Part shown: positions 35,487-44,684 of the stretch, in pieces | Numbering within the stretch: the stretch's first letter is position 1 | Layout of the letters: each line of letters begins with the position of its first letter | Assembly (NCBI GenBank): GCA_002753335.1 | Contig: PEAD01000018.1 | Location: 1 to 61,377 of the forward strand | Length of the DNA: 61,377 nt | Reading direction: 5' to 3' | Source of the DNA: Nitrospirae bacterium MYbin3 | Lineage (GTDB): Bacteria > Nitrospirota > Thermodesulfovibrionia > Thermodesulfovibrionales > Dissulfurispiraceae | Translations under genes and position numbers: made by a program | Notes under the pieces: model-generated | Told to the model about the DNA's origin: nothing | The model's database searches: none | The model's input: only the letters and a program-made list of their open reading frames with translations

Positions 35487-36311
35487 ATGCGTTTCCCAAT
35501 CAATCTGTGTTTTTTTGTGCTGTGTTTTTTAGCCGCTTCATGCGCCGAACTTCCTAAAAAATATTTGACGCTTGACAGCAGGGAGATTGTTGGGTTCGAG
35601 ACCATATTTCAGAGGATTAAGGACAAGCGTGTAATATTCGTAGGTGAGGGGCATATAAGCGTTGAAGACCATCTTGTTCAGCTAGAAGTCATAAAACAGC
35701 TTCATGAAAGCGGTAAGAAAGTTGTTGTGGCTATGGAAATGTTCGGCGACAGGAAACATCATACGCTTTTAAAGTGGGCCAAGGGCGAGATAGGCGAAGC
35801 TGAGTTTGTGCGGGAGTATGCTGCTGAATGGAATGTGCCTTTTGACTATTACGTTGATGTTTTTTCGTATCTGTACGGCAAGGGAATAAGGATGGCCGGC
35901 ATCAATGCAGACAAGGGCTTTATAAACCATGCGGCCAAGAACGGACTGGACATGATAGGCAAGGAAATGAGGAGCAAACTGAAGCTCAACTCCTGCTCCG
36001 ACGATCCTCAGTACGAAAAACTCTTAAATGTATTCAATGAGAGAACCATGCATTCTGGCGAGCTCCCATATTTTTGCGATGCCCAACGCATAAGAGACTC
36101 TATTATGGCGCTTAATATAGTGAACCTGCTGAAATCTGATGATGTGTCGGTCGTGGTTATGCTTGGCTCAGCGCATGCCTCTAAGTATGCGGTCCCAAAA
36201 ATGCTGCTTCAGCACATCAATGTCAGCACTGCAGTTCTGTTGCCAGAAAGCTTCAGGCTGCTAGCAGGTCAGGATGTCGGTTTTGATATGACCGATTATA
36301 TCTGGTACTGA
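35487..36311 (+). CDS. ChaN-like (DUF399) lipoprotein
   Basis: This 274-residue lipoprotein has lipobox LAASCAE (Cys near residue 19). Its DUF399/ChaN domain shows VIFVGEGHISVEDHLVQLEVI, VVVAMEMFGDRKHH and MLGSAHASKYAVP, with His residues that in ChaN-type proteins coordinate haem iron. The role is usually given as haem or iron handling at the outer membrane. The start codon abuts the queE stop. In this haem-rich organism a haem-storage role is plausible (inference). Confidence 0.82.
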   Translation: MRFPINLCFFVLCFLAASCAELPKKYLTLDSREIVGFETIFQRIKDKRVIFVGEGHISVEDHLVQLEVIKQLHESGKKVVVAMEMFGDRKHHTLLKWAKGEIGEAEFVREYAAEWNVPFDYYVDVFSYLYGKGIRMAGINADKGFINHAAKNGLDMIGKEMRSKLKLNSCSDDPQYEKLLNVFNERTMHSGELPYFCDAQRIRDSIMALNIVNLLKSDDVSVVVMLGSAHASKYAVPKMLLQHINVSTAVLLPESFRLLAGQDVGFDMTDYIWY

Positions 36312-36332
36312 TCTTTTTGTCCTATCCGCAAT

Positions 36333-37034
36333 TCAATTGCAGCTGCAGAGAACGTAATCAGTAATTATTTGTGCCATTCTGTCGCTTTTGGTTCTATCAT
36401 TGTTGAAGAGCATATGGTAGAACTTGAGTTCTTTTGAATCACAATTCAGGAAGTCACGTACAAAGGACTCTCTCTGATGATGCTTTTTCTCTATGAACGC
36501 TTCGGTCTCTGCCACAGAAAGCGAAGTTTTTTTCGATATGTATTCTATTTTGAACTTGGTGGATGCGAACAGCCTGAAATGGAAGCAGTTGTCAAGAGAC
36601 TGCGTGACTATGGCCGATCCTCTACCGACCAGGATCACATTTCCGCCCAATGCCAATGCGAATATTTCTTTGCAAAGAAGTTTGTAGTAGTCGCGCTCTG
36701 TTTTCCAGTGAGATGAAAATGTTCCTACGACCTCTTCCACAACCCTCGATTTTTCTCCAAGTTTCCCCAGCACATTGTCGAGCAGTTTGTGATTTTTTGT
36801 GACTTCATCGAGCAGCGCTTTATCCATAATCGACCATGCCTCTTTTGTCTTTTCTTCAAGCAGTTCCTTGAGTTTTTCGGCAAGAGGATAACCTTCGCAG
36901 CCGAACTCTCGAGAGATGGTTATGGTTGGTTTTTTTCTCTCTTTTTCTTTCGACTCTTTTTTTGCTTTCTGGCATAGTTCGTCGAAATGAGCCAGTCTCC
37001 TCTCAATTGATGGTATAAGCTTTCTGTCATGCAT
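36333..37034 (-). CDS. cytidylate-kinase-like P-loop protein (AAA_26)
   Basis: This 233-residue protein belongs to the cytidylate kinase-like family. It has TITISREFGCEGYPLAEKL as a degenerate nucleotide-binding loop, IMDKALLDEV and GNVILVGRGSAIV. True Cmk proteins have GxxGxGKS, missing here, so substrate and activity are uncertain. The gene is monocistronic. GGAGG lies upstream of the ATG at 37034. It converges on the ChaN-like gene with about 20 bases between stops. Confidence 0.78.
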   Translation of the reverse strand: MHDRKLIPSIERRLAHFDELCQKAKKESKEKERKKPTITISREFGCEGYPLAEKLKELLEEKTKEAWSIMDKALLDEVTKNHKLLDNVLGKLGEKSRVVEEVVGTFSSHWKTERDYYKLLCKEIFALALGGNVILVGRGSAIVTQSLDNCFHFRLFASTKFKIEYISKKTSLSVAETEAFIEKKHHQRESFVRDFLNCDSKELKFYHMLFNNDRTKSDRMAQIITDYVLCSCN

Positions 37035-37176
37035 ATAATACCTCCGATTTCAAATTATGAAATGTAATATTTTTTTCTGCAATTAAAAAGAATATCACTT
37101 AAAAAGACAATTGGCAAGATAAAATTTCTTATTCATTTATTTTTAAAATTTTATGTTCTAATTTGCGCTCTGCGCA

Positions 37177-37563
37177 TTATAAGTCTGACGACAGGCGTTT
37201 GGCAATAATTAACAACAATGTGGCTATAGAAATGGTTATAAAGGCTAAGGTAAATGCCAGCGATTTCCCATGCCATAAGCCTTCAAACCACCGCGTAAAC
37301 TTATCAGCAAACACATTCGCTTTTCCACCATACAGCTTTAGATCGTGTATATAAGCTTTAGAATCTTCGGGTTTGGCATGATAAACAAACCCATCTGCTG
37401 CTTGATAACTCTGAGCAGAGTCTGGGCTACTCAAATCTCCAAGATAAATTAAGGCAGAACTGCTTATCCCTGAAAGCAGAATCAAAACGCTTATTATCTG
37501 AAGGCGTGTTTTTAAATCTGTGCCATTCCATTTTAATTTATGCATTTTAAATGAGCAAAACAT
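37177..37563 (-). CDS. small two-helix membrane protein, unknown
   Basis: I do not recognise this 128-residue protein. It has one hydrophobic helix at about residues 22-42, a soluble loop of about 55 residues, and a second helix at about 100-122. Two starts are possible. The ATG at 37563 has TATAAT ending 9 nt upstream; the ATG at 37545 begins MHKLKWNGTD. Topology suggests a periplasmic loop. It is divergent from the SpeE-like operon at 37645, so it may belong to the same function. Confidence 0.55.
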   Translation of the reverse strand: MFCSFKMHKLKWNGTDLKTRLQIISVLILLSGISSSALIYLGDLSSPDSAQSYQAADGFVYHAKPEDSKAYIHDLKLYGGKANVFADKFTRWFEGLWHGKSLAFTLAFITISIATLLLIIAKRLSSDL

Positions 37564-37644
37564 ATAAAAAATATTATAACCGAATAAAGCCTTTCTGATA
37601 TACTTTTAAAAACAAAAATGCAGACAATGATTGGATTAGGATAA

Positions 37645-39738
37645 ATGCTTTCGATGCTGCCCGTAATCATTATCGGATTTTCTTCGCTTTTGATGCAGGT
37701 GGTGTGCGCAAGGGTTTTGCTCACGATATTTTCTGGCAATGAGCTTGTCATCTGCATTACGCTTGCTTCTTGGCTGCTTTCTGTCTGCGCTGGAAGTTTT
37801 TGCGGATTGAGGTTCAAAGCGCGGAACGCTTTCGTTTTTTCCTTTCTTGCAGTTGCATTGCTTTCACCATTGACGGTTTTTAGCATCCAGATCTATAGAC
37901 TTTTTGCGGCTTCTTCTGGGGGGGAGGTTGTTTCTCTGGTGAAGACAGCTGCATTTTCTTTTTGCGTGCTGTCCCCTCTTTGCTTTGTGTTTGGCATGCA
38001 GTTTCCACTCGCTTCAGAGCGGCTGAATAAGAAGGCGTCGGGTGTTTATTGGATAGAGGCCTGTGGTGCTTTTGCAGCCGGCATTTTGTTTGTTTTTGTT
38101 TTTTCTGTGAGGTTTGATTCATCTTTTACAGCGGCGTTCGTGGCAGTACTTAATATTCTTACATTTGCGGCGCTGTCTCGCAGAAAAATCTTTCTGATGT
38201 TTTTGATAATCCCTATTTTGTTTTATTTTGGAGAACAGAGGCTGTCTGCTTATTCCCTGCCGAATGGCATGACAGTTGTTGAACGCCTTGAATCCAAATA
38301 CGGAGAAATATCGGTCACTAAACTTGCAGGGCAGATGAACATATATGTTTCAGGAGGTTTTGCCTTTGCCTATCCTGACATGATAAATGAGGAGAGGTCT
38401 CACATTACGATGACGGCCCATGAGCTTCCTGCAAAGGTTCTTGTAATCGGCGGTTCTCCGGCCATTGTCAGGGAGCTTTTAAAATATCCGGTCGAGAATA
38501 TTGATTTTCTCGAACTTGACCCGATGCTCTTGGATTTATCAAAGAGAATACTTTCGCATGAAGACAGGTTGCTGCTTAGCGATAAGAGGGTCAGCTTTAT
38601 CGCACAGGACGGCAGGCGCTTTATAAAAACTGTCAAAGGCCAATATGACGTAATAGTGCTTAATATGCAGGAGCCGTCCACAGCCGCGATAAACAGGTTT
38701 TATACAACAGATTTTTTTATAGAGGCGAAGACCGCTTTGAATAACGGCGGAGTTCTTGCGCTTTCTCTTCCGTTGTCTCACGGCTATATCGGCAAGAGGG
38801 TGCAGATGGCTAACGGAGCAGTATATAGGTCTCTCGAGCATGTTTTCAGACATATCGAGGTTTCGTCAGAAGAGTACGGCATTATGTTGGCATCGGATTC
38901 GCCTGTAAATGTTGACCCACATTTTCTTGAACAGTACTTTAATGACAGAGGAATAAAAACAGTTCATTTCAGAGGAGTACTTTTTTATGATGCCTTCGAT
39001 AAAAGCAAGACCGAGGCTGTAAAAAATAGACTCAGCAGGGTGGATATTTTGAATACAGACCGCAGGCCAATTGCATATTTTTACAACCTTGTGCTCTGGA
39101 CCGATATTCATGGCGGAAAGGTGGTCGATTTTGCGAAAAGTGCAGGCGGATTTTTATTCATGGCAGCTTTGCTGGCTTTGTCGGTGGCTGCAGTACGGAT
39201 ATTTTTCAGAGAATATAGGCCTTTATACTTTTCGCTTTTTACGACAGGCTATGTGTCTATGGCTTTTTCGGTTGTTGTTATATTAGGGTTTCAGTCAGCT
39301 TTCGGTTTTGTGTATGAAAGAATCGGCCTTTTGAGCGCGGTGTTTATGGCGGGCCTTGGCGCCGGGGCTTTGTTTGGGGAAAGAAGGGGCTTCGGAATAA
39401 GTCAGCTCAAGTATGCAGAGATTTTATCAGGAATATTCTTTCTTGCTGCCGCATATATGCTGCGAAATGAACTGTCATTTTACCTACTCGCTTTCTTGTG
39501 CGGAATAATAGGAGGGATTCAGTTTGCTGCAGCCGCAGCATCTTTTGGCGAGAACTATGAGTATGCAAATGCGGGGAAACTTTATGCTGTCGACATTTCC
39601 GGAGCATTCGCAGGAGCTTTGGCAACAGCTCTTGTGACTGTACCTGTGTGTGGCATAGAAAATACGTTTTTTGTTCTCGCTTTTATGAAGATATTATCGT
39701 TGGCATTTCTCTTATCGGCAGGCCATGAAAAGGCTTAG
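37645..39738 (+). CDS. fused membrane / spermidine-synthase-like protein
   Basis: This 697-residue protein has three parts: about six membrane helices (1-195), a SpeE-like Rossmann domain (about 205-440) and about six more helices (485-690). The SpeE-like part has VLVIGGSPAIVREL, FLELDPMLLDLS and AQDGRRFIKT. At the position of the catalytic Asp loop of aminopropyltransferases it reads LNMQEPSTAAINRFYT, so the key Asp is missing and polyamine synthesis is unlikely. It overlaps the next gene by 14 bases, so the two are coupled. The family is often called 'spermine synthase', but its real function is unknown. Confidence 0.8.
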   Translation: MLSMLPVIIIGFSSLLMQVVCARVLLTIFSGNELVICITLASWLLSVCAGSFCGLRFKARNAFVFSFLAVALLSPLTVFSIQIYRLFAASSGGEVVSLVKTAAFSFCVLSPLCFVFGMQFPLASERLNKKASGVYWIEACGAFAAGILFVFVFSVRFDSSFTAAFVAVLNILTFAALSRRKIFLMFLIIPILFYFGEQRLSAYSLPNGMTVVERLESKYGEISVTKLAGQMNIYVSGGFAFAYPDMINEERSHITMTAHELPAKVLVIGGSPAIVRELLKYPVENIDFLELDPMLLDLSKRILSHEDRLLLSDKRVSFIAQDGRRFIKTVKGQYDVIVLNMQEPSTAAINRFYTTDFFIEAKTALNNGGVLALSLPLSHGYIGKRVQMANGAVYRSLEHVFRHIEVSSEEYGIMLASDSPVNVDPHFLEQYFNDRGIKTVHFRGVLFYDAFDKSKTEAVKNRLSRVDILNTDRRPIAYFYNLVLWTDIHGGKVVDFAKSAGGFLFMAALLALSVAAVRIFFREYRPLYFSLFTTGYVSMAFSVVVILGFQSAFGFVYERIGLLSAVFMAGLGAGALFGERRGFGISQLKYAEILSGIFFLAAAYMLRNELSFYLLAFLCGIIGGIQFAAAAASFGENYEYANAGKLYAVDISGAFAGALATALVTVPVCGIENTFFVLAFMKILSLAFLLSAGHEKA

Positions 39739-40945
39739 GATAGGTCTTTTAGCAGCAGTTGCCCTGTCGTTCTTTATTGGACAATGGTTCAGCTTATCCA
39801 TATCTGGTAAAGCTCCGGATGGAAAAAAATTGCTGAGGGATATGGCTCCGGACCTGAATTTTGGCCAGAAGAGCGGGATGCCGCTTCATTACGAATCTGA
39901 AGGCTATATCGCGTTCAACTCTTATGACCTGGTGCCGTCAATAAGAGGGTATGCAGGTCCGATAAAGCTGCTTGTGCTTATGGATAGAGAATCTTTTATA
40001 AGGGGCATAAAGATTATCGAACACAGAGAGACAAAGAACTATGTGCACTTTATGGAGTCGCCAGAATATATTGCAAAGCTGATAGGAAAGCATCCGGCTG
40101 AACCATTTCAGCAGGGCATGGACATTGATGCTATCAGTAGGGCCACTGTGAGTGTTGACGCCCTTGCCAAGACGCTCAAAGAATCTTCGAGGCTTGCAGC
40201 CTCAGGTGTTCTCGGAATTAATGTTAAAGACGTGGCAAGAGCAGGAGCATTTGATATTAGGCCATTTGTTTATGGCGTTTTTTTCATAGTTTCGTTAGCG
40301 GTTTATTTTGTTACGAGAAAGACCGCGAAATATCAGGTTGCTAGGGATATTTCTTTGGCAATGGGTATTGCGATATTGGGAATATATTTATCGAGTCCAT
40401 TTTCTGTGCTGCATCTGTTTTCTATTGTTCTTGGAGGATTCTCGTCATCGGCTCTTTTCTATGCGCTTATAATCAGCGTAGCTTTGTCGGTTATTGCTGC
40501 CGGAAGGTTTTATTGCGGATGGGTCTGTCCGTTTGGCGCACTCTGCGAATTTGTGGGCAGGCTGCCGGTGAGGAAATGGGAAGTATCTAAAAATATGGAT
40601 GAAAAATGGAGATTATTCAAATATATTATTTTGGGATTGGTTGCGGCGCTTGTTCTGATAAGCGGAAGGCTTGACTACGGAAACTACGAAGTTTATGTTA
40701 CGCTTTTTTCTTTTCACGGGAGTTTTCTTTCATGGGTGCTGGTATTCTTAATGCTCGCTGCCAATCTAAAGGTGAAGAGGTTTTGGTGCAGATATCTATG
40801 CCCGGTGGCTGCTCTGACAGGGCTTATATCAAGAGAGGATTCGGGCTATGTAAGCATAAATAACTGTCCGATGGGCAATCCAACGAACCCGCATATATCC
40901 GAATGTATAAGATGCAACAGGTGTTATAAAACAGGTAAATCATGA
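39725..40945 (+). CDS. NosR/NapH-like FMN-binding and 4Fe-4S membrane protein
   Basis: The protein has 406 residues. It has an N-terminal anchor, an extracytoplasmic FMN-binding domain (about 70-165) with DAISRATVS resembling the ApbE flavinylation site, then five or six helices with CGWVCPFGALCEF and CRYLCPVAAL cysteine clusters. The C-terminus is CPMGNP...CIRCNRC. NosR and NapH/RnfG-type proteins move electrons between the quinone pool and periplasmic partners. It is coupled to the preceding SpeE-like membrane protein and overlaps the next small gene by 4 bases. I infer a membrane redox complex. Unlike NosR it lacks a full C-terminal double ferredoxin. Confidence 0.82.
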   Translation: MKRLRIGLLAAVALSFFIGQWFSLSISGKAPDGKKLLRDMAPDLNFGQKSGMPLHYESEGYIAFNSYDLVPSIRGYAGPIKLLVLMDRESFIRGIKIIEHRETKNYVHFMESPEYIAKLIGKHPAEPFQQGMDIDAISRATVSVDALAKTLKESSRLAASGVLGINVKDVARAGAFDIRPFVYGVFFIVSLAVYFVTRKTAKYQVARDISLAMGIAILGIYLSSPFSVLHLFSIVLGGFSSSALFYALIISVALSVIAAGRFYCGWVCPFGALCEFVGRLPVRKWEVSKNMDEKWRLFKYIILGLVAALVLISGRLDYGNYEVYVTLFSFHGSFLSWVLVFLMLAANLKVKRFWCRYLCPVAALTGLISREDSGYVSINNCPMGNPTNPHISECIRCNRCYKTGKS

Positions 40946-41142
40946 CCGACGACAAAAAAATCAGATTGCTGTTATTGATAAGCGCAATATTGACCGCGCT
41001 TATCATCTTTTACAATGTTTTTGAGGAGAGTATTGATATTGATATAGTCCGGTATCTTGATAGGCGGATTCATTACGAAAGTGTCATATCAAAGAAAGGC
41101 TTGAGCCTGCATGAGGCTAAGCATTGGCGAAAAAAGGAATAG
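40942..41142 (+). CDS. small single-helix membrane protein of the SpeE-like/NosR-like operon
   Basis: This 66-residue protein has one transmembrane helix (about residues 8-26, LLLLISAILTALIIFYNVF) and a charged C-terminus. It starts inside the stop of the NosR-like gene (ATGA), so it is almost certainly translated. Its sequence is unfamiliar to me. Such small proteins often stabilise a membrane redox complex (inference). Confidence 0.6.
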   Translation: MTDDKKIRLLLLISAILTALIIFYNVFEESIDIDIVRYLDRRIHYESVISKKGLSLHEAKHWRKKE

Positions 41143-41205
41143 TGTGCGGTCTTGTTTTGAAACTGGGCATAGTTTTAAAATGAAAAGATAATGTGAGGGG
41201 GTGTT

Positions 41206-41412
41206 ATGGAATCTTATTTTACAAAAGAACAGCTTGCAAAATATCTTAAGATGAATGCTGCAGCGGTTGACCGTCTTGTGGAAAAAGGACAACTGGCCGG
41301 GATAATGACTCCCAAGAAAATTGTAATATTCAAAAAAAGCGAAGTTGATGCTTGGCTTGCAGAAAAGAAAAAAAAGATTAATACGATGATGGAGAGCGAA
41401 GAGATACTCTGA
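41206..41412 (+). CDS. excisionase-type helix-turn-helix protein
   Basis: This 68-residue protein begins SYFTKEQLAKYLKMNAAAVDRLVEKGQLAG and continues to SEVDAWLAE, the HTH_17 (MerR-like/excisionase) pattern. It is a small DNA-binding protein. GAGGGGG precedes the ATG. Its stop codon abuts the stop of the convergent gene (TGA then TCA at 41410-41415). It could regulate the preceding operon. Confidence 0.78.
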   Translation: MESYFTKEQLAKYLKMNAAAVDRLVEKGQLAGIMTPKKIVIFKKSEVDAWLAEKKKKINTMMESEEIL

Positions 41413-43020
41413 TCACAAATACCACTGTGCCTTGTCCTGAGGTACATGCCAGCGTATAAAATCATGCCATATGCCGATTGGCGCTTTTTCAACACCTTTA
41501 AATCTTTTGTGGAGAACCGGCAATCCATCAGGCACAAAGAGAAAGAGATAGGGCTGTTCATCAACAATTATCTCATGTATCCGCCTGTAAATTTTTTCAC
41601 GCTTCTGTCTGTTGAATTCACTTCTGCCTTCAATCAGCAGGCTGTCAACCTCTTCATTCTTGTATGAAATGAAGTTGAATTCGCCTTCTTTTACTTTTGA
41701 GGAATGCCAGATGTCGAACATGTCAGGGTCTCTCGAAAGTGACCAACCCATAAGCACCGCCTCAAATTTTTTCTTGTCCACAAAGTCATGCAGCATTGCC
41801 TGCCATTCAAGCACTTTTATATTCATCGCTATGCCTACTTTTTTTAGCTGCTCTTTCATTATTTGTGCGGTTTTAAGTCTTGCCTCGTTGCCCTGATTTG
41901 TGATTATTGTAAAGGAGAAGCTTTTGCCGTTTTTCTCGAGCCTGCCGCTTCCGTTAAGCTTCCAGCCCGCTTCGGTCAGGAGTTTAAGGGCTTTGTCTGG
42001 ATTGTAATCATAATCCTTCACATTAGGGTTGTAAGCCCATGTTTCGGGGTGGAAAGGCCCTGTGCAGGGGGTGCCATAGCCGAGCTGCACTCCTGCTATG
42101 ATATCTTTTTTATTTACAGCATGGGCTATCGCTTTTCGTATCCTGATATCAGAGAAACGGGGATCGAGCATATTGAAGCCTAAATATGTGTATCCGAAAG
42201 CGGGATATCTGAACTTCTGAAAATAGCGGTTAAAGAAGTCTGTCTGAGCCTGAAGCTTGAACTGGGGAGGCGTAAGTCCCATGAAATCTATGCCTCCAAA
42301 TTTAAGTTCGAGGAACATGGTGGCGGTGTCCGGAATTATGCGTTTGATTATTCTATCAATTCGGGGACGCCCTTCAAAATATTCGTCAAAGGCTTCGAGT
42401 ACAATCTTTTGTCCGGTTACCCATTCTTTGAGCTTGTACGGCCCTGTTCCTATTGGATTGCGGTTTACGGCAGGTGAGGCGATGTCTTTGCCTTCGAGCA
42501 AGTGTTTTGGGATAATGCCCATGCCCCATGCTTCAAGGGCCGGCGCGTAAGAACTTTTGTATTTTACTTTGACGGTGTATTTGTCGGCAGCCTCAACTTT
42601 ATCAACAGGTCCGTAGTTGCTGGCATAAGGCGTAGGCACTTTAGGGTTTGTAACGGTCTGATAAGTGAACAAAACATCCGCTGATGTGAACTCAGTTCTG
42701 TCATGCCATTTGACGCCGCGTCTTAGGTGGAATATTATTGTCAGTCCATCTGCAGACACATCCCACGATTCTGCAAGGTCTCCGATGAGTTTTATGTTTT
42801 TGTCATATTTTGTCAGCCCGTTAAATATTTGGCCGCTTATCTCGGCCGAAGATGAATCTGAGGCAAGAAGCGGCAACAGTCTTTTTGCATCGACCGCCAT
42901 CCCAATTGTGATGGTGTTGGTATGTTTTATTTCGGGCTCGCGGGCACAGGCTGAAAACAGCAAAATTAGAAGTATGACCGCAATTTTTAGGTTTGCCTTC
43001 TGGCGTTGAAACACCGGCAC
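41413..43020 (-). CDS. peptide-binding lipoprotein (SBP_bac_5)
   Basis: This 535-residue solute-binding protein of the oligopeptide/dipeptide ABC family has lipobox LFSACAR. It shows HLRRGVKWHDRTEFTSADVLFTYQ, the NPIGTGPYKL motif and RKAIAHAVNKKDII. It would deliver peptides or related solutes to a permease, but no permease or ATPase genes are adjacent. It lies 11 bases downstream of secG in a tpiA-secG unit, an unusual place for it. Substrate cannot be predicted. Confidence 0.88.
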   Translation of the reverse strand: MPVFQRQKANLKIAVILLILLFSACAREPEIKHTNTITIGMAVDAKRLLPLLASDSSSAEISGQIFNGLTKYDKNIKLIGDLAESWDVSADGLTIIFHLRRGVKWHDRTEFTSADVLFTYQTVTNPKVPTPYASNYGPVDKVEAADKYTVKVKYKSSYAPALEAWGMGIIPKHLLEGKDIASPAVNRNPIGTGPYKLKEWVTGQKIVLEAFDEYFEGRPRIDRIIKRIIPDTATMFLELKFGGIDFMGLTPPQFKLQAQTDFFNRYFQKFRYPAFGYTYLGFNMLDPRFSDIRIRKAIAHAVNKKDIIAGVQLGYGTPCTGPFHPETWAYNPNVKDYDYNPDKALKLLTEAGWKLNGSGRLEKNGKSFSFTIITNQGNEARLKTAQIMKEQLKKVGIAMNIKVLEWQAMLHDFVDKKKFEAVLMGWSLSRDPDMFDIWHSSKVKEGEFNFISYKNEEVDSLLIEGRSEFNRQKREKIYRRIHEIIVDEQPYLFLFVPDGLPVLHKRFKGVEKAPIGIWHDFIRWHVPQDKAQWYL

Positions 43021-43031
43021 AGACTTGCCGG

Positions 43032-43382
43032 TTATTTGCCGGCAGGCTGCTGAGGTATAGGTGTGTTTTGCTGCTGAATAGGCTGAGCAGGCAACTGCTG
43101 CTGAGGTATCGCCTTGTTCTGGTCTGCCGGTACCGTCTGTTTTATAACCGAGGTTCCTTTAGATGTAGCCATAGTAAGTGTAAGTGAAGTGAGCATAAAT
43201 ATAACTGCTGCAATGGTTGTCATTTTGCTTAGAAAAGTTGCTGCACCTCTGCTGCCGAATAGTGTTTGGCTCGATCCGCCGAAAGCTGCGCCTATGTCAG
43301 CACCTTTGCCGCCTTGAACGAGCACGACAAGTATAAGAAAAACAGAGGCAATAATATGTAATATCATCAGAAAAGTCGCCAT
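43032..43382 (-). CDS. secG: preprotein translocase subunit SecG
   Basis: SecG is the small subunit of the SecYEG channel. The 116-residue protein has two helices (FLMILHIIASVFLILVVLVQ and FLSKMTTIAAVIFMLTSLTL) around the conserved loop GGKGADIGAAFGGSSQTLFGSRG. The C-terminal 35 residues are a Pro/Gln-rich tail, common and not conserved. It follows tpiA by one base, the standard tpiA-secG arrangement. Confidence 0.95.
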   Translation of the reverse strand: MATFLMILHIIASVFLILVVLVQGGKGADIGAAFGGSSQTLFGSRGAATFLSKMTTIAAVIFMLTSLTLTMATSKGTSVIKQTVPADQNKAIPQQQLPAQPIQQQNTPIPQQPAGK

Positions 43383-43383
43383 T

Positions 43384-44130
43384 TTATACCCTCTTGAAAG
43401 TTACTATTTTTGCAAAACTGTCTGCTTTCATGCTTGCCCCTCCTACCAGACCTCCGTCAACGTCAGGGCAGGACATCAAAGCGTCTATGTTTTCTGGCGT
43501 TACGCTGCCGCCGTACAATATGCGTATTTCTTGAGCCTTATCGGAGTATAGAGAAGCAAGTCTTTCTCTAATGTACTTATGGGTATCTTGTGCCTGCTCC
43601 GGGGTGGCAGTTTTTCCGGTGCCTATAGCCCAGATAGGCTCATAGGCGACTACAAGTCCTTCGCAAGCGATATCTTTCAGGCCATTATCTATTTCCCTCT
43701 TAAGCACTTCGAAGGTTTTTCCTGATTCACGTTCATCAAGCGATTCTCCGATGCAGAAAATTACTTTAAGGTTGTGGCGTAGAGCTGCCTTCACTTTTTT
43801 GTTGAGAATTTCGTCGTTTTCACCGAAATACTGCCGTCTCTCTGAATGTCCTAATATCACATATTCACATCCGGCGTCAGTAATCATTCCGGGAGCGGTT
43901 TCTCCTGTATAAGCGCCTTTGTCCTCATAAAAGATATTTTGAGCCGCCAGCTTTATATTAGTGCCTTTTAGCATGCCGGAAGCTGTCTGCAAAGATATAA
44001 AAGGTGGTGCCAATACAATATCAGCATCATTCACAGCCTTGACCAAGGGTATAAATTCAGTAATAAAGGACTGAGTCTCTGCGACTGTCTTGTTCATCTT
44101 CCAGTTGGCTGCAAGAAATGGTTTTCTCAT
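43384..44130 (-). CDS. tpiA: triosephosphate isomerase
   Basis: TpiA interconverts dihydroxyacetone phosphate and glyceraldehyde 3-phosphate. The start is the ATG at 44130 (248 residues), giving the usual MRKPFLAANWKMNK opening. The open frame continues upstream to 44211 but that part contains the promoter. Catalytic residues are present: Lys in NWKMNK, His in ILGHSERRQ and Glu in VVAYEPIWAIGTGK. The phosphate loop GGSVTPENI is also present. Confidence 0.95.
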   Translation of the reverse strand: MRKPFLAANWKMNKTVAETQSFITEFIPLVKAVNDADIVLAPPFISLQTASGMLKGTNIKLAAQNIFYEDKGAYTGETAPGMITDAGCEYVILGHSERRQYFGENDEILNKKVKAALRHNLKVIFCIGESLDERESGKTFEVLKREIDNGLKDIACEGLVVAYEPIWAIGTGKTATPEQAQDTHKYIRERLASLYSDKAQEIRILYGGSVTPENIDALMSCPDVDGGLVGGASMKADSFAKIVTFKRV

Positions 44131-44138
44131 AAGTGAAT

Positions 44139-44168
44139 ATACTAAAGTAAAGGTGGTCATACTGTCAA
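44139..44168 (-). promoter_or_regulatory. promoter for tpiA-secG, leaderless
   Basis: On the minus strand, a perfect TTGACA (44163-44168), an 18-bp spacer and TAGTAT (44139-44144) end 8 nt before the tpiA ATG. No Shine-Dalgarno sequence is present. Confidence 0.6.
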
Positions 44169-44304
44169 GGTCACGAATTGAATTAACTTTGAATTTTATG
44201 ATAGAAATCATAGCGCAGACAGTTTTTTATTAGTTAAACTGAAAGCATAGAGCCACGGACAAAGTCTACCGCGGTTGAAATAAAAATAGGAGGTTTATAC
44301 AATT

Positions 44305-44502
44305 ATGAAGGTTACCAAGGACACTGTTATCGGCGATGTAATCAAGGACAATCCATCTGCAACAAAAGTTATCGAGAAGTATTTTGGCAACGGTTGTTTT
44401 ACCTGTGCCGGGATTAAGGTCGAGTCTCTCGCGTTCGGCGCTATGATGCACAATTTAGATGTTAATAAAATAGTCGAAGAAATAAACGCTCTGGAGGAAT
44501 AA
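44305..44502 (+). CDS. DUF1858 domain protein
   Basis: This 65-residue protein is a single DUF1858 domain: TVIGDVIKDNPSATKVIEKYFGNGCFTCAG, with the typical CxxC (CFTC). DUF1858 is found alone or fused to hybrid-cluster and DUF438 proteins, and binding of a metal or nitrosative signal is suspected. AGGAGG precedes the ATG. It starts a short cluster with a 42-residue Cys protein and an oxidase-like membrane protein. Confidence 0.85.
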   Translation: MKVTKDTVIGDVIKDNPSATKVIEKYFGNGCFTCAGIKVESLAFGAMMHNLDVNKIVEEINALEE

Positions 44503-44503
44503 T

Positions 44504-44632
44504 ATGGAACCCAAATGTTTTGTTTGCTCAACTGACAAAAAGGATGCGACTTATCTCAAATGCATACACGAAGGAAAAGAAAAGTATGTATGCGTAAGGT
44601 GCCTGCCGATTCTTATACACGGGGCGCATTAA
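44504..44632 (+). CDS. 42-residue cysteine protein, probable zinc knuckle
   Basis: This is a short frame with a strong GGAGG upstream, overlapping the end of the DUF1858 gene. The product, MEPKCFVCSTDKKDATYLKC onward, has CxxC near the N-terminus and CxxC (CVRC) near the C-terminus, suggesting a four-cysteine metal site. It is too short for most gene finders, but spacing and signal support translation. Function unknown. Confidence 0.6.
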   Translation: MEPKCFVCSTDKKDATYLKCIHEGKEKYVCVRCLPILIHGAH

Positions 44633-44645
44633 GTTTATCTCAGGT

Positions 44646-44657
44646 CGGCCTAGGCCG
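44646..44657. repeat. 12-bp perfect palindrome CGGCCTAGGCCG
   Basis: It lies between the 42-residue gene and the oxidase-like gene. It could be a protein binding site; with near-matching flanks it reads GTCGGCCTAGGCCGGC. Confidence 0.35.
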
Positions 44658-44684
44658 GCCAACATTTCGGTATAGGAGAACATA

